Below, piece after piece: positions 46,069 through 57,014 of a stretch of DNA of 64,000 bases (its first letter is position 1; the number at the start of each line of letters is the position of its first letter). The position numbers were made by a program, and so were the translations under genes. The notes under the pieces are model-generated. The model did no database searches, was not told the origin of the DNA, and saw only the letters and a program-made list of their open reading frames with translations. Source of the stretch: Burkholderia aenigmatica (GTDB taxonomy: Bacteria; Pseudomonadota; Gammaproteobacteria; Burkholderiales; Burkholderiaceae); contig NZ_CABVQC010000009.1 of assembly GCF_902499175.1 (NCBI RefSeq), forward strand, positions 1-64,000, read 5' to 3'.

Positions 46069-47280
46069 TCAAGCCGTGTGCGGCGCCGGAAACGCATGCC
46101 GTCGAGCACGCCACGCGCCGACCCACGCAGCAGCCAGCAGCACGACGAGCACCCACGGAATCGCCCCGGCGCCCGTTGCGCCGAGCAGCATTCCGCCCGC
46201 GATGCCGCCGCCCGCGATCGCGAGGTTCCACACCGTCACGAGCATCGACTGCGCGACGTCGGCCGCGTCCCCCGCCGCATTCGCGGTGGCCGTCTGGAAC
46301 AGTGTCGGCGCACCGCCGAACGCCAGCCCCCACAACGCGACGCCCGCGTACACGATCACCATTCCGGAACCGGCGCCGAGCATCGCCGCCGCAATTGCGA
46401 ACATCGCGATGCTGGCGAGCGTCAGGCGTCGCTGCGCGGCGCCGATCCAGGCGCCCGTCAGCGCGATGCCGACCAGCGACGCGATACCGAACACGAGCAG
46501 CACCGCATCGACCTGCGCACCCATCCGCACGCCCGCGAGGAACGGTGCGACGTACGTGTACAGCATGTTGTGCGCGAGCACGTAGGCAAACATCACGGTC
46601 AGCACCGGCCGCACGCCCGGCAGCGTCATCACGCCGAGCACGGGCTCGCGCGCGCCGGCCTGCTGCCCCGGATAATCGGGCACGCGCCAGCGGATCCAAC
46701 CGATCAGCACGAGCGCCGCGAGCGTGATGCCCGCAAACGCGACGCGCCACCCGAGCGCCGCGCCGAGCGCGGTGCCGGCCGGAATGCCGATCGACATCGC
46801 GACCGGCGCGCCGAGCATCGCGACCGCGATCGCGCGGCCGCGCTGCGACGCATCGACCATCCGGCTCGCGTAGCCGGCCAGCAGCGCCCACAGCAGCCCG
46901 GCCGCCATCCCCGCGACGAAGCGCGCGGCGAGCGTGAGCGCGTAGTACGGCGACACGGCCGTGAGCGCATTCGACACGACGAAGCCGGCCAGCGCGGCGA
47001 GCAGCAGGCTGCGCCGGCGCATCGCGCGCGTCGCGGCGACGAGCGGAATCGCCGCGACGATCGAGCCGAGCGCATACACGGTCACGAGCTGGCCGATCAG
47101 CGCCTCGGGCACGCGCAGGTCGACGCTCATCAGCGGCAGCAGGCCGGCCGGCAACGCCTCGGTGAGAATCGTGATGAAGGCGGCCGTCGCGAGCGCCAGC
47201 AGGTTCGCGACCGGCAGGCGCGCGTCGGCCTGCACCGGAAGAACGGCAACCTCGTCATCGATCGACGTGCAGTCGCTCAT
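46069..47280 (-). CDS. MFS transporter (DHA1-like efflux type)
   Basis: This 403-residue major facilitator protein has twelve hydrophobic segments. Motifs of the DHA1 drug:H+ antiporter type are visible: LTEALPAGLLPLMSVDLRVPE, the conserved region near RRSLLLAALAGFVVSNAL, and AGYASRMVDASQRGRAIAVAMLGAPVAMSIGIPAGTAL in sections. It resembles the arabinose-efflux/chloramphenicol-resistance group; the substrate is unknown. Its ATG overlaps the stop of the upstream serine hydrolase gene in ATGA. It probably exports a compound related to that hydrolase rather than serving the polyol locus. Confidence 0.88.
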   Translation of the reverse strand: MSDCTSIDDEVAVLPVQADARLPVANLLALATAAFITILTEALPAGLLPLMSVDLRVPEALIGQLVTVYALGSIVAAIPLVAATRAMRRRSLLLAALAGFVVSNALTAVSPYYALTLAARFVAGMAAGLLWALLAGYASRMVDASQRGRAIAVAMLGAPVAMSIGIPAGTALGAALGWRVAFAGITLAALVLIGWIRWRVPDYPGQQAGAREPVLGVMTLPGVRPVLTVMFAYVLAHNMLYTYVAPFLAGVRMGAQVDAVLLVFGIASLVGIALTGAWIGAAQRRLTLASIAMFAIAAAMLGAGSGMVIVYAGVALWGLAFGGAPTLFQTATANAAGDAADVAQSMLVTVWNLAIAGGGIAGGMLLGATGAGAIPWVLVVLLAAAWVGAWRARRHAFPAPHTA

Positions 47281-48473
47281 GCCGCGCTCCCGGTTTCGAC
47301 GCCGTAGACCGCATCGCGCACACAGGTCACGATCCGCCCATCGAGGCCCTCGTACAGCGTGTTGGAAAACGCGACGACCGTCAGCCCGGCCGCGCGGTCG
47401 ACGAACCACGTATGCCCGTACGCGCCGCCGCCGCGCCAAGTGCCGACCGACTCCGGCGACTGCGCGGCCACCGGATCGCGCAGCACCGAAAAGCCAAGCC
47501 CGAAGCCGAAACCGGGCATATCCCGCAGTTCGCGCGCACCCGGCTGGAGGCGCGCCATCTCGTCTCCCCATTCGCGACCGAGCCAGCCGTCGCGGCCCGT
47601 GCGCAGCGCGTCGAGCAGCGTCACGCAATCGCGCGCGGTGCCGATCATCCCCGCGCCGCCCGACGCCCACGCATCGGCATCGAACACGCGCGCCGGCTCG
47701 AAGCGGATGCCGATCGTGCCGTCGAACACCGGCACGAGATCGACGTCCGCCATCCGGCGCGGGGCGCCCGGCGTACCCACGTAAGGCGTCGCGAAGCGTG
47801 CGGCATCGTGCGCGACGAACGCGGTGTCGGTCATCCCGAGCGGTGTCGTGACGAGCGCGGCCACCGCGTCGGCGAGCGGCCGCCCGTCGACCGCCTCGAT
47901 CAGCGCGCCAACCACGTCGAGCGCGAGCGAATAGCCCCACGACGTGCCCGGCGCGAACTGCAGCGGCACGCCGGCGATGCGTCGCAGGTTCTCGGCGAGT
48001 GAGAGGCCCGAGCGATCCATTCCGTCGGACACGCCGGCGCGCGCATACGGGCCGTCGCCGTCCGCTTCGAGGAACCGGTAGCCGAGGCCGGCCGTATGCG
48101 ACAGCAGATGGCGCAACGTGATGACGGCGGGCGTACCGTCGGGCAACGTCGGACGGAATTCGGGCAACCAGCGCGTGACCGGTTCGTCGAGCGCGATGCT
48201 TCCGGCCGCGACCAGCCGCATCGCGGCGGCCGCCACGATCGGCTTCGTGACCGACGACAGACGGAACAGCGCGTCTTCCCGCATCGGCGTGCCGGCTTCG
48301 CGATCGGCGAGCCCGACGGCGCGCGCATAGCGCAGCTCGCCGTCCTGCGCGACCAGCACGACCGCACCGACCATGCACGCGTCGGCAAGCGCGCGATCGA
48401 GCGCGTCGTCGAGCCGGTCGCGCAGCGCGACGTCCGGTTCCACGCGCAAAGCGGAGACAGGCAGGGATGACAT
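47277..48473 (-). CDS. Serine hydrolase of the beta-lactamase/penicillin-binding family (class C-like)
   Basis: The 398-residue protein belongs to the class C beta-lactamase-related family, which includes esterases, D-aminopeptidases and true beta-lactamases. The catalytic SxxK is in RLSSVTKPIVAAA, the Tyr motif is GYSLALDVVG, and a later HTWFVDR region replaces the classical KTG. No obvious signal peptide is present, arguing against a secreted beta-lactamase; an esterase or transesterase is likelier. The start at 48473 has GAGAGG upstream. It overlaps the MFS gene by 4 bp and is divergent from a LysR gene. Confidence 0.87.
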   Translation of the reverse strand: MSSLPVSALRVEPDVALRDRLDDALDRALADACMVGAVVLVAQDGELRYARAVGLADREAGTPMREDALFRLSSVTKPIVAAAAMRLVAAGSIALDEPVTRWLPEFRPTLPDGTPAVITLRHLLSHTAGLGYRFLEADGDGPYARAGVSDGMDRSGLSLAENLRRIAGVPLQFAPGTSWGYSLALDVVGALIEAVDGRPLADAVAALVTTPLGMTDTAFVAHDAARFATPYVGTPGAPRRMADVDLVPVFDGTIGIRFEPARVFDADAWASGGAGMIGTARDCVTLLDALRTGRDGWLGREWGDEMARLQPGARELRDMPGFGFGLGFSVLRDPVAAQSPESVGTWRGGGAYGHTWFVDRAAGLTVVAFSNTLYEGLDGRIVTCVRDAVYGVETGSAA

Positions 48474-48556
48474 GACGTGACCTCTCAACAGTGAACGAGC
48501 GCTCATCGTAGGGAGCCGACGCAAGAAGAAAAACCGGGGTAGAGTTCCGGACAATC

Positions 48557-48572
48557 CGGACGTTGGCGTCCG
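48557..48572. promoter_or_regulatory. Inverted repeat in the serine hydrolase/LysR intergenic region
   Basis: CGGACG-TTGG-CGTCCG is a perfect 6-bp inverted repeat 15 bp before the LysR start, next to a repeated TCCGGA motif (48546-48560). It may be an autoregulatory operator or a small leader hairpin. Location is the only support. Confidence 0.35.
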
Positions 48573-48587
48573 CAATCGGAAACTCGC

Positions 48588-49472
48588 ATGGAAAACCTCG
48601 GCGGCTTCGTCGTGTTCGTTCAGGTCGCGGAAACGCGCAGCTTCGTCGCGGCCGGCCGCGCGCTCGGGCTGTCGGCGTCGGCGATCGGCAAGCGCATCGC
48701 GCGGCTCGAGGCGCGCCTGAACGTGCGGCTCTTTCACCGCAGCACGCGCAGCATCGCGCTGACGGCCGAGGGCACGCGCTTTCTCGAACGGTGCCGGCGC
48801 GTGCTCGCCGAGCTCGACGCGGCCGAGCAGGAACTGACGCAAAGCGCCGAAGCGCCGCGCGGGCGCTTGCGCGTGAGCCTGCCGACGATCGGCACGCTGC
48901 TGCTGCCGGTGCTCGCCGATTTCATGGCCGCGTATCCGGAGATCGAGCTCGACATCGATTTCAGCGACCGGCTCGTCGACGTCGTCGACGAAGGCTTCGA
49001 CGCGGTGCTGCGCACCGGCCAGCCGTCGGATTCACGACTGTCGTCGCGGCTGCTCGGCCACTTCCGCCAGCACCTCGTCGCATCGCCCGCCTATCTCGAC
49101 CGGCACGGCACGCCGAGCACGCCGGCCGATCTCGCGCAGCACCGCTGCCTGCACTACCGTTTCCCGACCAGCGGCAAGCTCGAGACCTGGCCGTTGCGCG
49201 TGCCGCGCGCGGGCACGCCGCCCGAGGTGCCGGTCGCGATGGTCAGCAACAGCGCGGAAGCGCGCTTATGCTTCGCACTGCGGGGGCTCGGCATCGCGTG
49301 CCTGCCCATCTTCTTCGTGCGCGATGCGCTCGAAGACGGCACGCTGCGCGCGGTGCTCGACGAGCACGTCGCGAGCTGCACGCCAATCTACGTGCTGTGG
49401 CCGTCAGGCCGCCACCCGACGCCAAAACTGCGCGCGTTCGTCGACTACATGGCGTCGCACCTGCCGGTGTGA
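48588..49472 (+). CDS. LysR-family transcriptional regulator
   Basis: This 294-residue LysR-type regulator has an N-terminal helix-turn-helix (FVVFVQVAETRSFVAAGRALGLSASAIGKRIARLE in sections 7-42), a basic RLFHRSTRSIALT wing, and a C-terminal effector domain. It is divergent from the serine hydrolase-MFS pair, its probable target. It converges on smoK, from which its stop is 13 bp away. Confidence 0.9.
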   Translation: MENLGGFVVFVQVAETRSFVAAGRALGLSASAIGKRIARLEARLNVRLFHRSTRSIALTAEGTRFLERCRRVLAELDAAEQELTQSAEAPRGRLRVSLPTIGTLLLPVLADFMAAYPEIELDIDFSDRLVDVVDEGFDAVLRTGQPSDSRLSSRLLGHFRQHLVASPAYLDRHGTPSTPADLAQHRCLHYRFPTSGKLETWPLRVPRAGTPPEVPVAMVSNSAEARLCFALRGLGIACLPIFFVRDALEDGTLRAVLDEHVASCTPIYVLWPSGRHPTPKLRAFVDYMASHLPV

Positions 49473-49485
49473 GCGCGGCCAGCCG

Positions 49486-50595
<1,110 letters not shown>

Positions 50596-50653
50596 GATCT
50601 GTCTCCGTTCGTTCGTGATGCGCCGCGTCGAACGCGGCGCGCAATCGTTGTTG

Positions 50654-51340
50654 CTAGTTCGGCAGCACCGCGCCCGTCGCCTGCCAGCGCGCGACGTAGC
50701 CGGGCAGCTCGTGCATGTCGTCGAATACGTGACGCGCGCCGATCCCGCGCAGCGCGTCGATCTGCGCGGCCGACGCATGCCCGCCGCCGACGAAGCCGAG
50801 CACGGTCATGCCGGCCGCGGCGGCCGCGGTGATGCCGGTCGCACTGTCCTCGACCACGAGGCACTGGGCCGGCGCGACACCGAGCGTACGCGCGGCCGCG
50901 AGATACACGTCCGGTGCCGGCTTCGGCCGCGCGACGGCGTCCGCGCAGAACAGCCGGTCGCCGAAGAAGCGCGCGAGGCCCGTGCGTGCCAGTGCCGCCT
51001 CGACGTATGCGCGATAGCTGTTGCTCGCGCAGGCCGTCGTCAGCCGGATCGCGGCCAGCGCCGCATCGATGCCGTCGACCATCGGCGCATTGACGGCCGC
51101 CGCCTCGACCGCACGGCGGATCGCGTCGACATCGTCGGCCGACAGCGTGCGCCCGACGGCCTCGCCCGCGCCGGCCAGCACGCGCTCGATGCGCAGCCCG
51201 AGCAGCGGCATCACGGCCGGCCGCGCATCGACGCCCGGCCAGCGCGCATCGAGTTCGCGCACGATCACGTCGGCCGCCACGGCCTCGCTGTCGATCAGCA
51301 CGCCGTCGCAATCGCAGATCAAGACGTTCGTCCCGGTCAT
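50654..51340 (-). CDS. HAD-superfamily sugar phosphatase/mutase-like hydrolase
   Basis: This 228-residue HAD hydrolase of the beta-phosphoglucomutase-like group has the catalytic motif CDCDGVLIDS with Asp10 and Asp12, Ser/Thr motif in CASNSYRAYVE, KPAPDVYL, and VVEDSATGITAAAAAGM with the last aspartate. Its ATG overlaps the smoG stop in ATGA, so it is an integral part of the polyol operon. It may dephosphorylate sugar-phosphate by-products that build up during polyol growth, which is inference; no substrate can be read from sequence. Confidence 0.88.
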   Translation of the reverse strand: MTGTNVLICDCDGVLIDSEAVAADVIVRELDARWPGVDARPAVMPLLGLRIERVLAGAGEAVGRTLSADDVDAIRRAVEAAAVNAPMVDGIDAALAAIRLTTACASNSYRAYVEAALARTGLARFFGDRLFCADAVARPKPAPDVYLAAARTLGVAPAQCLVVEDSATGITAAAAAGMTVLGFVGGGHASAAQIDALRGIGARHVFDDMHELPGYVARWQATGAVLPN

Positions 51341-52188
51341 TTGACGGCTCCGAACGTGAGCCCGCGCACGAGCTGCTTCTGCGACAGCCAGCCGACGATC
51401 AGGATCGGCGCGACCGCGAGCAACGAAGCCGCGGACAGCTTCGCCCAGAACAGCCCTTCGGGGCTCGAATACGACGCGATGAACACGGTCAGCGGCGCCG
51501 CGTTCGAGCTCGACAGGTTGATGCTCCAGAACGCCTCGTTCCACGACAGGATCACGAGCAGCAGCGCGGTGGACGCGAGCCCCGGCAGCGCCATCGGCAT
51601 CAGCAGGTAGACGATCTCCTGCCACGTCGACGCGCCGTCGATACGCCCGGCTTCGAGAATGTCCTTCGGGATCTCGTTGAAGTACGTGAAGGTCATCCAC
51701 ACCGCGATCGGCAGGTTGATCAGCGTGTAGACGATCACGAGGCCCGACACGGTGTCGAGCAGCCCCGCGTTCTTCCACAGCAGGTAGATCGGCACCAGCA
51801 CGCCGACCGACGGCATCATCTTCGTCGACAGCATCCACAGCAGCACCTTCTGCGTGCGGTGGTTCGGGAAAAACGCCATCGCGTACGCGGCCGGCACCGC
51901 GAACAGCAGCGAGATCACCGTGACGCCCGCCGAGATCAGCACCGAATTCCACGCGAACGCGAAGTAGTTGCTGCGCGCGAACACCTCGCGGAAGCTGTCG
52001 AGCGTCGGGATGAAGAACAGCGTCGACGCATATGCCTGCTGCTCGGTCTTGAACGCGGTGATCGCCATCCAGAAGATCGGGAAGAACAGCAGCAGCGCGA
52101 TCAGCCACGCGAGCGTGCCGGGCAGCGCGCGCCGCACGAGGTCGAACACGGCCGGCACGCGCCGGCCTTCGAAGGTCAGGTCGCTCAT
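51337..52188 (-). CDS. smoG: ABC transporter permease (MalG-like)
   Basis: This is the second permease of the polyol importer, with 283 residues and six hydrophobic segments. The EAA-like loop that contacts the ATPase is EIPKDILEAGRIDGASTWQEIVYLLMPMALPG in sections. The start is MSDLTFEGRRVPAVFDLV. It overlaps smoF by 4 bp upstream and the HAD gene by 4 bp downstream, both in ATGA junctions. Family resemblance is to SmoG/MtlG-type permeases. Confidence 0.9.
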   Translation of the reverse strand: MSDLTFEGRRVPAVFDLVRRALPGTLAWLIALLLFFPIFWMAITAFKTEQQAYASTLFFIPTLDSFREVFARSNYFAFAWNSVLISAGVTVISLLFAVPAAYAMAFFPNHRTQKVLLWMLSTKMMPSVGVLVPIYLLWKNAGLLDTVSGLVIVYTLINLPIAVWMTFTYFNEIPKDILEAGRIDGASTWQEIVYLLMPMALPGLASTALLLVILSWNEAFWSINLSSSNAAPLTVFIASYSSPEGLFWAKLSAASLLAVAPILIVGWLSQKQLVRGLTFGAVK

Positions 52189-53138
52189 TTCTCGTACTCT
52201 CCCTTCAGGTTGCGCGCGAGCATCCGCACGAGGAAGAACGACACGACGTTCGCGACCACGACGGCGATGATGCCGCCGGCGGACGCGAGGCCGACGTCGA
52301 ACTGCTGCAGGCCGAGCGCGTAGATCAGGTACGACAGGTTGGTCGTCGCGTCGCCGGGGCCGCCGCCGGTCGTCGTGTAGATCTCCGCGAAGATCGACAG
52401 CAGGAAGATCGTCTCCATCATCACGACCACGGCGATCGCGCGCTTCAGGTGCGGCAGCGTGATGTAGAAGAACATCGCGATCGGGCCGGCGCCGTCGATG
52501 CGCGCGGCTTCCTTCTGCTCCTGGTCGAGCGACTGGATCGCGGTGAACAGGATCAGGAACGCGAACGGCAGCCACTGCCACGCGACGATGATGATCACGG
52601 CGGTGAGCGGGTAATCGGCGAACCAGTCGATCGGCGTCATCCCGAGCGCGCGCATCGCGTTCGCGACGAGCCCGTAGACCGGGTGCAGGATCATGTTCTT
52701 CCAGATCAGCGCGGACACCGTCGGCATCACGAAGAACGGCGCGATCGCGAGCAGGCGCGCGACGCCCTGCCCGTAGAACTTGCGGTCGAACAGCACGGCC
52801 ATCAGCACGCCGCCGATCACCGTGATCGCGAGCACCGCGCCGATCAGCACGAGCGTGTGCCAGATCGCGGGCAGGAACGACGGATCGGTCGCGAGGAAGC
52901 GATAGTTGTCGATGCCCGCGAAACCCTTCACGTCCGGGTTCAGCAGGTTGTAGCGCGAGAACGAATACCAGATCGTCATCGCGAGCGGAATCGACATCCA
53001 CAGCAGCAGTACCGCGACGGACGGCGAGACGAGCCAGCTCGCACCGCCGCGCGCGCGGCGCGGCGCGCCGGGCGGCGACGACGCGTCGCCGACCGACGGC
53101 GCGTGAGCGTGGCTCAGGGGAAGACGCAGGTGACGCAT
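52185..53138 (-). CDS. smoF: ABC transporter permease (MalF-like)
   Basis: This is the first permease of the polyol importer, with 317 residues and six hydrophobic segments, preceded by a 35-residue Pro/Arg-rich cytoplasmic leader. The EAA loop is DQEQKEAARIDGAGPIAMFFYITLPHLKRA in sections. The start at 53138 (MRHLRLPLSHAHAPS) has GGAG-like purines upstream on the - strand. It overlaps smoG by 4 bp and lies 99 bp after smoE. Confidence 0.9.
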   Translation of the reverse strand: MRHLRLPLSHAHAPSVGDASSPPGAPRRARGGASWLVSPSVAVLLLWMSIPLAMTIWYSFSRYNLLNPDVKGFAGIDNYRFLATDPSFLPAIWHTLVLIGAVLAITVIGGVLMAVLFDRKFYGQGVARLLAIAPFFVMPTVSALIWKNMILHPVYGLVANAMRALGMTPIDWFADYPLTAVIIIVAWQWLPFAFLILFTAIQSLDQEQKEAARIDGAGPIAMFFYITLPHLKRAIAVVVMMETIFLLSIFAEIYTTTGGGPGDATTNLSYLIYALGLQQFDVGLASAGGIIAVVVANVVSFFLVRMLARNLKGEYEK

Positions 53139-53237
53139 GATCGGAGTCCCTCCGGTTGATGCGCGGGCGCGAAGGTCAGCCCGCCTGTCAGCTTCGACGA
53201 CGCGCACCGTGCGCCACCGCGCACGGTGCGGGCCGCG

Positions 53238-54563
<1,326 letters not shown>

Positions 54564-54621
54564 GGCATGTCTCCTGTGTTTGTTCGAAGTGTCGTCGGTA
54601 CTGCGTTGACTTCGCGGCCCG

Positions 54622-55974
54622 TCATGCCGGCCGCTGCATTCCGCACGCGCGCGCATAGTGCGCGATCACGTCGCGTATCCGGTGGCGCACCCAGGCGCGC
54701 GGCTCCTTCGCGAGCCCGCCCGCGCGGCAGGCCGCATACACGTCCGGCAACCACTGCGCGACGAGTGTCTCAGGCACCGGCTGCCGCGCGAGGTTGTCGA
54801 ACAGCTGCTCGACCGCGGCCGCGACGGCCGGCTGCAGCCAGTAATAGCGGATCCGGTCGCTGTAGCTGAACTGGCGCGCGAGCCGCTGCTCGGTTTCGTC
54901 GCCGCGGTAATACGGTGCCCAGTGCTCGGGCTGCGCGCGCATCGCGGCGTCGACGACGTCGCGCAACCGCGAGCGCTGCGCGGGCTCGCCGATCAGCGCA
55001 TCCTCGATGAAGGTCAGCGCGAACAGCGCCTCGCGCAGCGCAAACGTCAGCGCGGGGCCGACCTTCAGTACCGCGAAGTGGTCGCGCACGAGCGCGGCGA
55101 GCGCGCCCTCGGTCTGGTAGTCGGTCGAATGCGCCTCGAACACGAGGCCCGGTGTCTGCAGGATACTCGCGCCGAGCGACGCCGCCTTCGCGCTGTCGTA
55201 GTCGAGCACGTGACGATCGTCGAAGTCGACGCCCGGCTGCGCAACGATCGCGACGACCCGCGTCCACGCATCGTCGAGCCCGGCCGCCGCGAACGCGCGG
55301 CGATGCGCATCGAGCGTCGCCGCAATGCTGTCGCTGCGCGTGACCGCGATCTGTGCGATCGCCGCATCGCTGTCGTTACCGCTCACTTCGCCGCCCGGCG
55401 TCGGCACCTCGGTGCCGATCACGTAAACGGGCGCGATGCCGGCGCGCGCTGCCGCGTCTTCCGCCGCGCGGCACAGTTCGGCCGCGCGCGCGGCGATCGT
55501 GCGATCGTCGAGCCGCACCGGATCGTCCGCGCACGCCATGCTCGCGTCGAGGTGGATCTTTTCGAAGCCCGCTTCGACGTACGCGGCAACCATCGTGCCT
55601 GCCTCGCGCATCGCATCGGCCGCGCGGCGATGCCGCCACGGGTTCGGCCCGAGATGGTCGCCGCCGAGCACGAGCGCCGACGGTGCAAGCCCGCAACGTT
55701 GCGCGATCGCGTCGACATCGCGGCGGAAATCGGCGGGCGTCATGCCCGTATAGCCGCCGAGATGGTTCACCTGGTTGCAGGTCGCCTCGATCAGCAGCGG
55801 CGAACCGTCCGCACGCGCCGCTTCGCACGCGGCCTCCAGCACGAGCCGGTGCGCGCTGCAGATCGAATAGATGCCGCGCTGCGCGTCCGCGCGGTTCGCG
55901 TCGAAGATCATCCGCAGCACGGCATCCGCGTGCGCGGGACGTGTACGTTCGGCGAAGGTCGTCAAGCCGGACAT
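54622..55974 (-). CDS. GatZ/KbaZ-like protein, probable D-tagatose-6-phosphate 4-epimerase
   Basis: The 450-residue protein follows E. coli GatZ/KbaZ closely: GIYSICSAHRLVLEAAC, LIEATCNQVNHLGGYTGMTPADFR, LVLGGDHLGPNPWRH, YVEAGFEKIHLDASMACADDP, VYVIGTEVPTPGGE, HSTDYQT and DHFAVLKVGPALTFALREA. GatZ/KbaZ were called non-catalytic subunits of tagatose-bisphosphate aldolase, but an Agrobacterium homologue is a D-tagatose-6-phosphate 4-epimerase. No gatY/kbaY partner is nearby, which supports the epimerase role. It overlaps the upstream kinase gene by 13 bp. Confidence 0.85.
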   Translation of the reverse strand: MSGLTTFAERTRPAHADAVLRMIFDANRADAQRGIYSICSAHRLVLEAACEAARADGSPLLIEATCNQVNHLGGYTGMTPADFRRDVDAIAQRCGLAPSALVLGGDHLGPNPWRHRRAADAMREAGTMVAAYVEAGFEKIHLDASMACADDPVRLDDRTIAARAAELCRAAEDAAARAGIAPVYVIGTEVPTPGGEVSGNDSDAAIAQIAVTRSDSIAATLDAHRRAFAAAGLDDAWTRVVAIVAQPGVDFDDRHVLDYDSAKAASLGASILQTPGLVFEAHSTDYQTEGALAALVRDHFAVLKVGPALTFALREALFALTFIEDALIGEPAQRSRLRDVVDAAMRAQPEHWAPYYRGDETEQRLARQFSYSDRIRYYWLQPAVAAAVEQLFDNLARQPVPETLVAQWLPDVYAACRAGGLAKEPRAWVRHRIRDVIAHYARACGMQRPA

Positions 55975-56918
55975 GCCATACCTCGTTCGGTCAGGAAGCG
56001 GTCGATCTCGGCCGCGCTGCTGTTGCCCTCCATCGGGCCGCGCCGCGTGACCGCGATCGCCCCGGCCGCGTTCGCGCGGCGCAGCGCGGCCTCGATCGGC
56101 ACGCCGGCGACGAGGCTCGCGACCAGCGTGCCGCCGAAGCAGTCGCCCGCGCCGGTCGGGTCGACTTCGTCGACCTGAAACGCCGGCGCTTCCGCACGGT
56201 TCGCGCGGTCGAACGCGACGCTGCCTTGCGCGCCACGCTTCAGCACGACACGCTCGAGCAGCGGATGCGTCGCGAGCAGCCCCGCGATCGCGCGCTCGGC
56301 CGGCTGCGGCCCGCAGAAGAACGGCAGGTCGGCTTCGCTCGGCAGGAACAGGTGGCACGCGGCGAGCATCGCGTCGAGCGCCGCGCGCATCGGGCGAAAG
56401 CTCAGCATTTCGGGCCGCACGTTCGGATCGAACGACACCTTCGCGCCGGCGCGCGCGGCCTCGATCACGCCGCGCTGCACCGCCGCGATCGCCGCTTCAC
56501 TCGTCAGCGACGAGCCCATCACGTGGAAGTAACGGCAGCCGTCGAACATCGCGGTATCGACATCGGACGCGTCGACGCACGCGGCCGCACTGGTGGACAA
56601 CGCGAACACGAAGCTGCGCGAGCCGTCGTCGCGATACGCGACGAACGCGGTGCCGGTCGGGCGTGCGACGCGGCGGATCCGCGCGACGTCCACCCCATCG
56701 CGTTCGAGCCGCGCGACGATCGCGTCACCAAACGCATCGCGGCCGACGCAACCCGCATACGCGACGCGCGCGCCGAGCCGCGCGGCCTGGTCGGCAAATA
56801 TCGCGGGTGCGCCGCTCGGGAACGGCCCTGCGAACAGGCCCGGCGTCTCGAAATCCTGGCCGCGCTCGGCGGCAACGAATTCCGCCAGCAGTTCGCCGGC
56901 AACGACGATCTCGGCCAT
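55962..56918 (-). CDS. PfkB-family sugar kinase, candidate D-tagatose (ketohexose) kinase
   Basis: This 318-residue ribokinase/PfkB-family enzyme has the N-terminal glycine region (SGAPAIFADQAARLGARVAYAG), the active-site and anion-hole motif DEVDPTGAGDCFGGTLVAS, and VSFDPNVRPEMLSF. It resembles 2-keto-3-deoxygluconate and tagatose kinases. Between a polyol dehydrogenase and a GatZ-like epimerase, it would phosphorylate a ketohexose such as D-tagatose or fructose. Substrate is inferred. It overlaps the gatZ-like gene by 13 bp and lies 96 bp after smoS. Confidence 0.86.
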   Translation of the reverse strand: MAEIVVAGELLAEFVAAERGQDFETPGLFAGPFPSGAPAIFADQAARLGARVAYAGCVGRDAFGDAIVARLERDGVDVARIRRVARPTGTAFVAYRDDGSRSFVFALSTSAAACVDASDVDTAMFDGCRYFHVMGSSLTSEAAIAAVQRGVIEAARAGAKVSFDPNVRPEMLSFRPMRAALDAMLAACHLFLPSEADLPFFCGPQPAERAIAGLLATHPLLERVVLKRGAQGSVAFDRANRAEAPAFQVDEVDPTGAGDCFGGTLVASLVAGVPIEAALRRANAAGAIAVTRRGPMEGNSSAAEIDRFLTERGMACPA

Positions 56919-57014
56919 CAGGCGTGCCCTCCTCGTTCGACGGCGGCCACGATGCGCAGCAATGCTGCTGCATCGCAGGCAGGCCGGCAGGTGGCGCGTG
57001 CGCGGGGCGCCACG

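Noticed and set aside
47277..48473. A true class C (AmpC) beta-lactamase
   Set aside because: No signal peptide is visible, the KTG motif is replaced by HTW, and the context is an MFS gene without an ampR-like layout; an esterase-like hydrolase is more likely.
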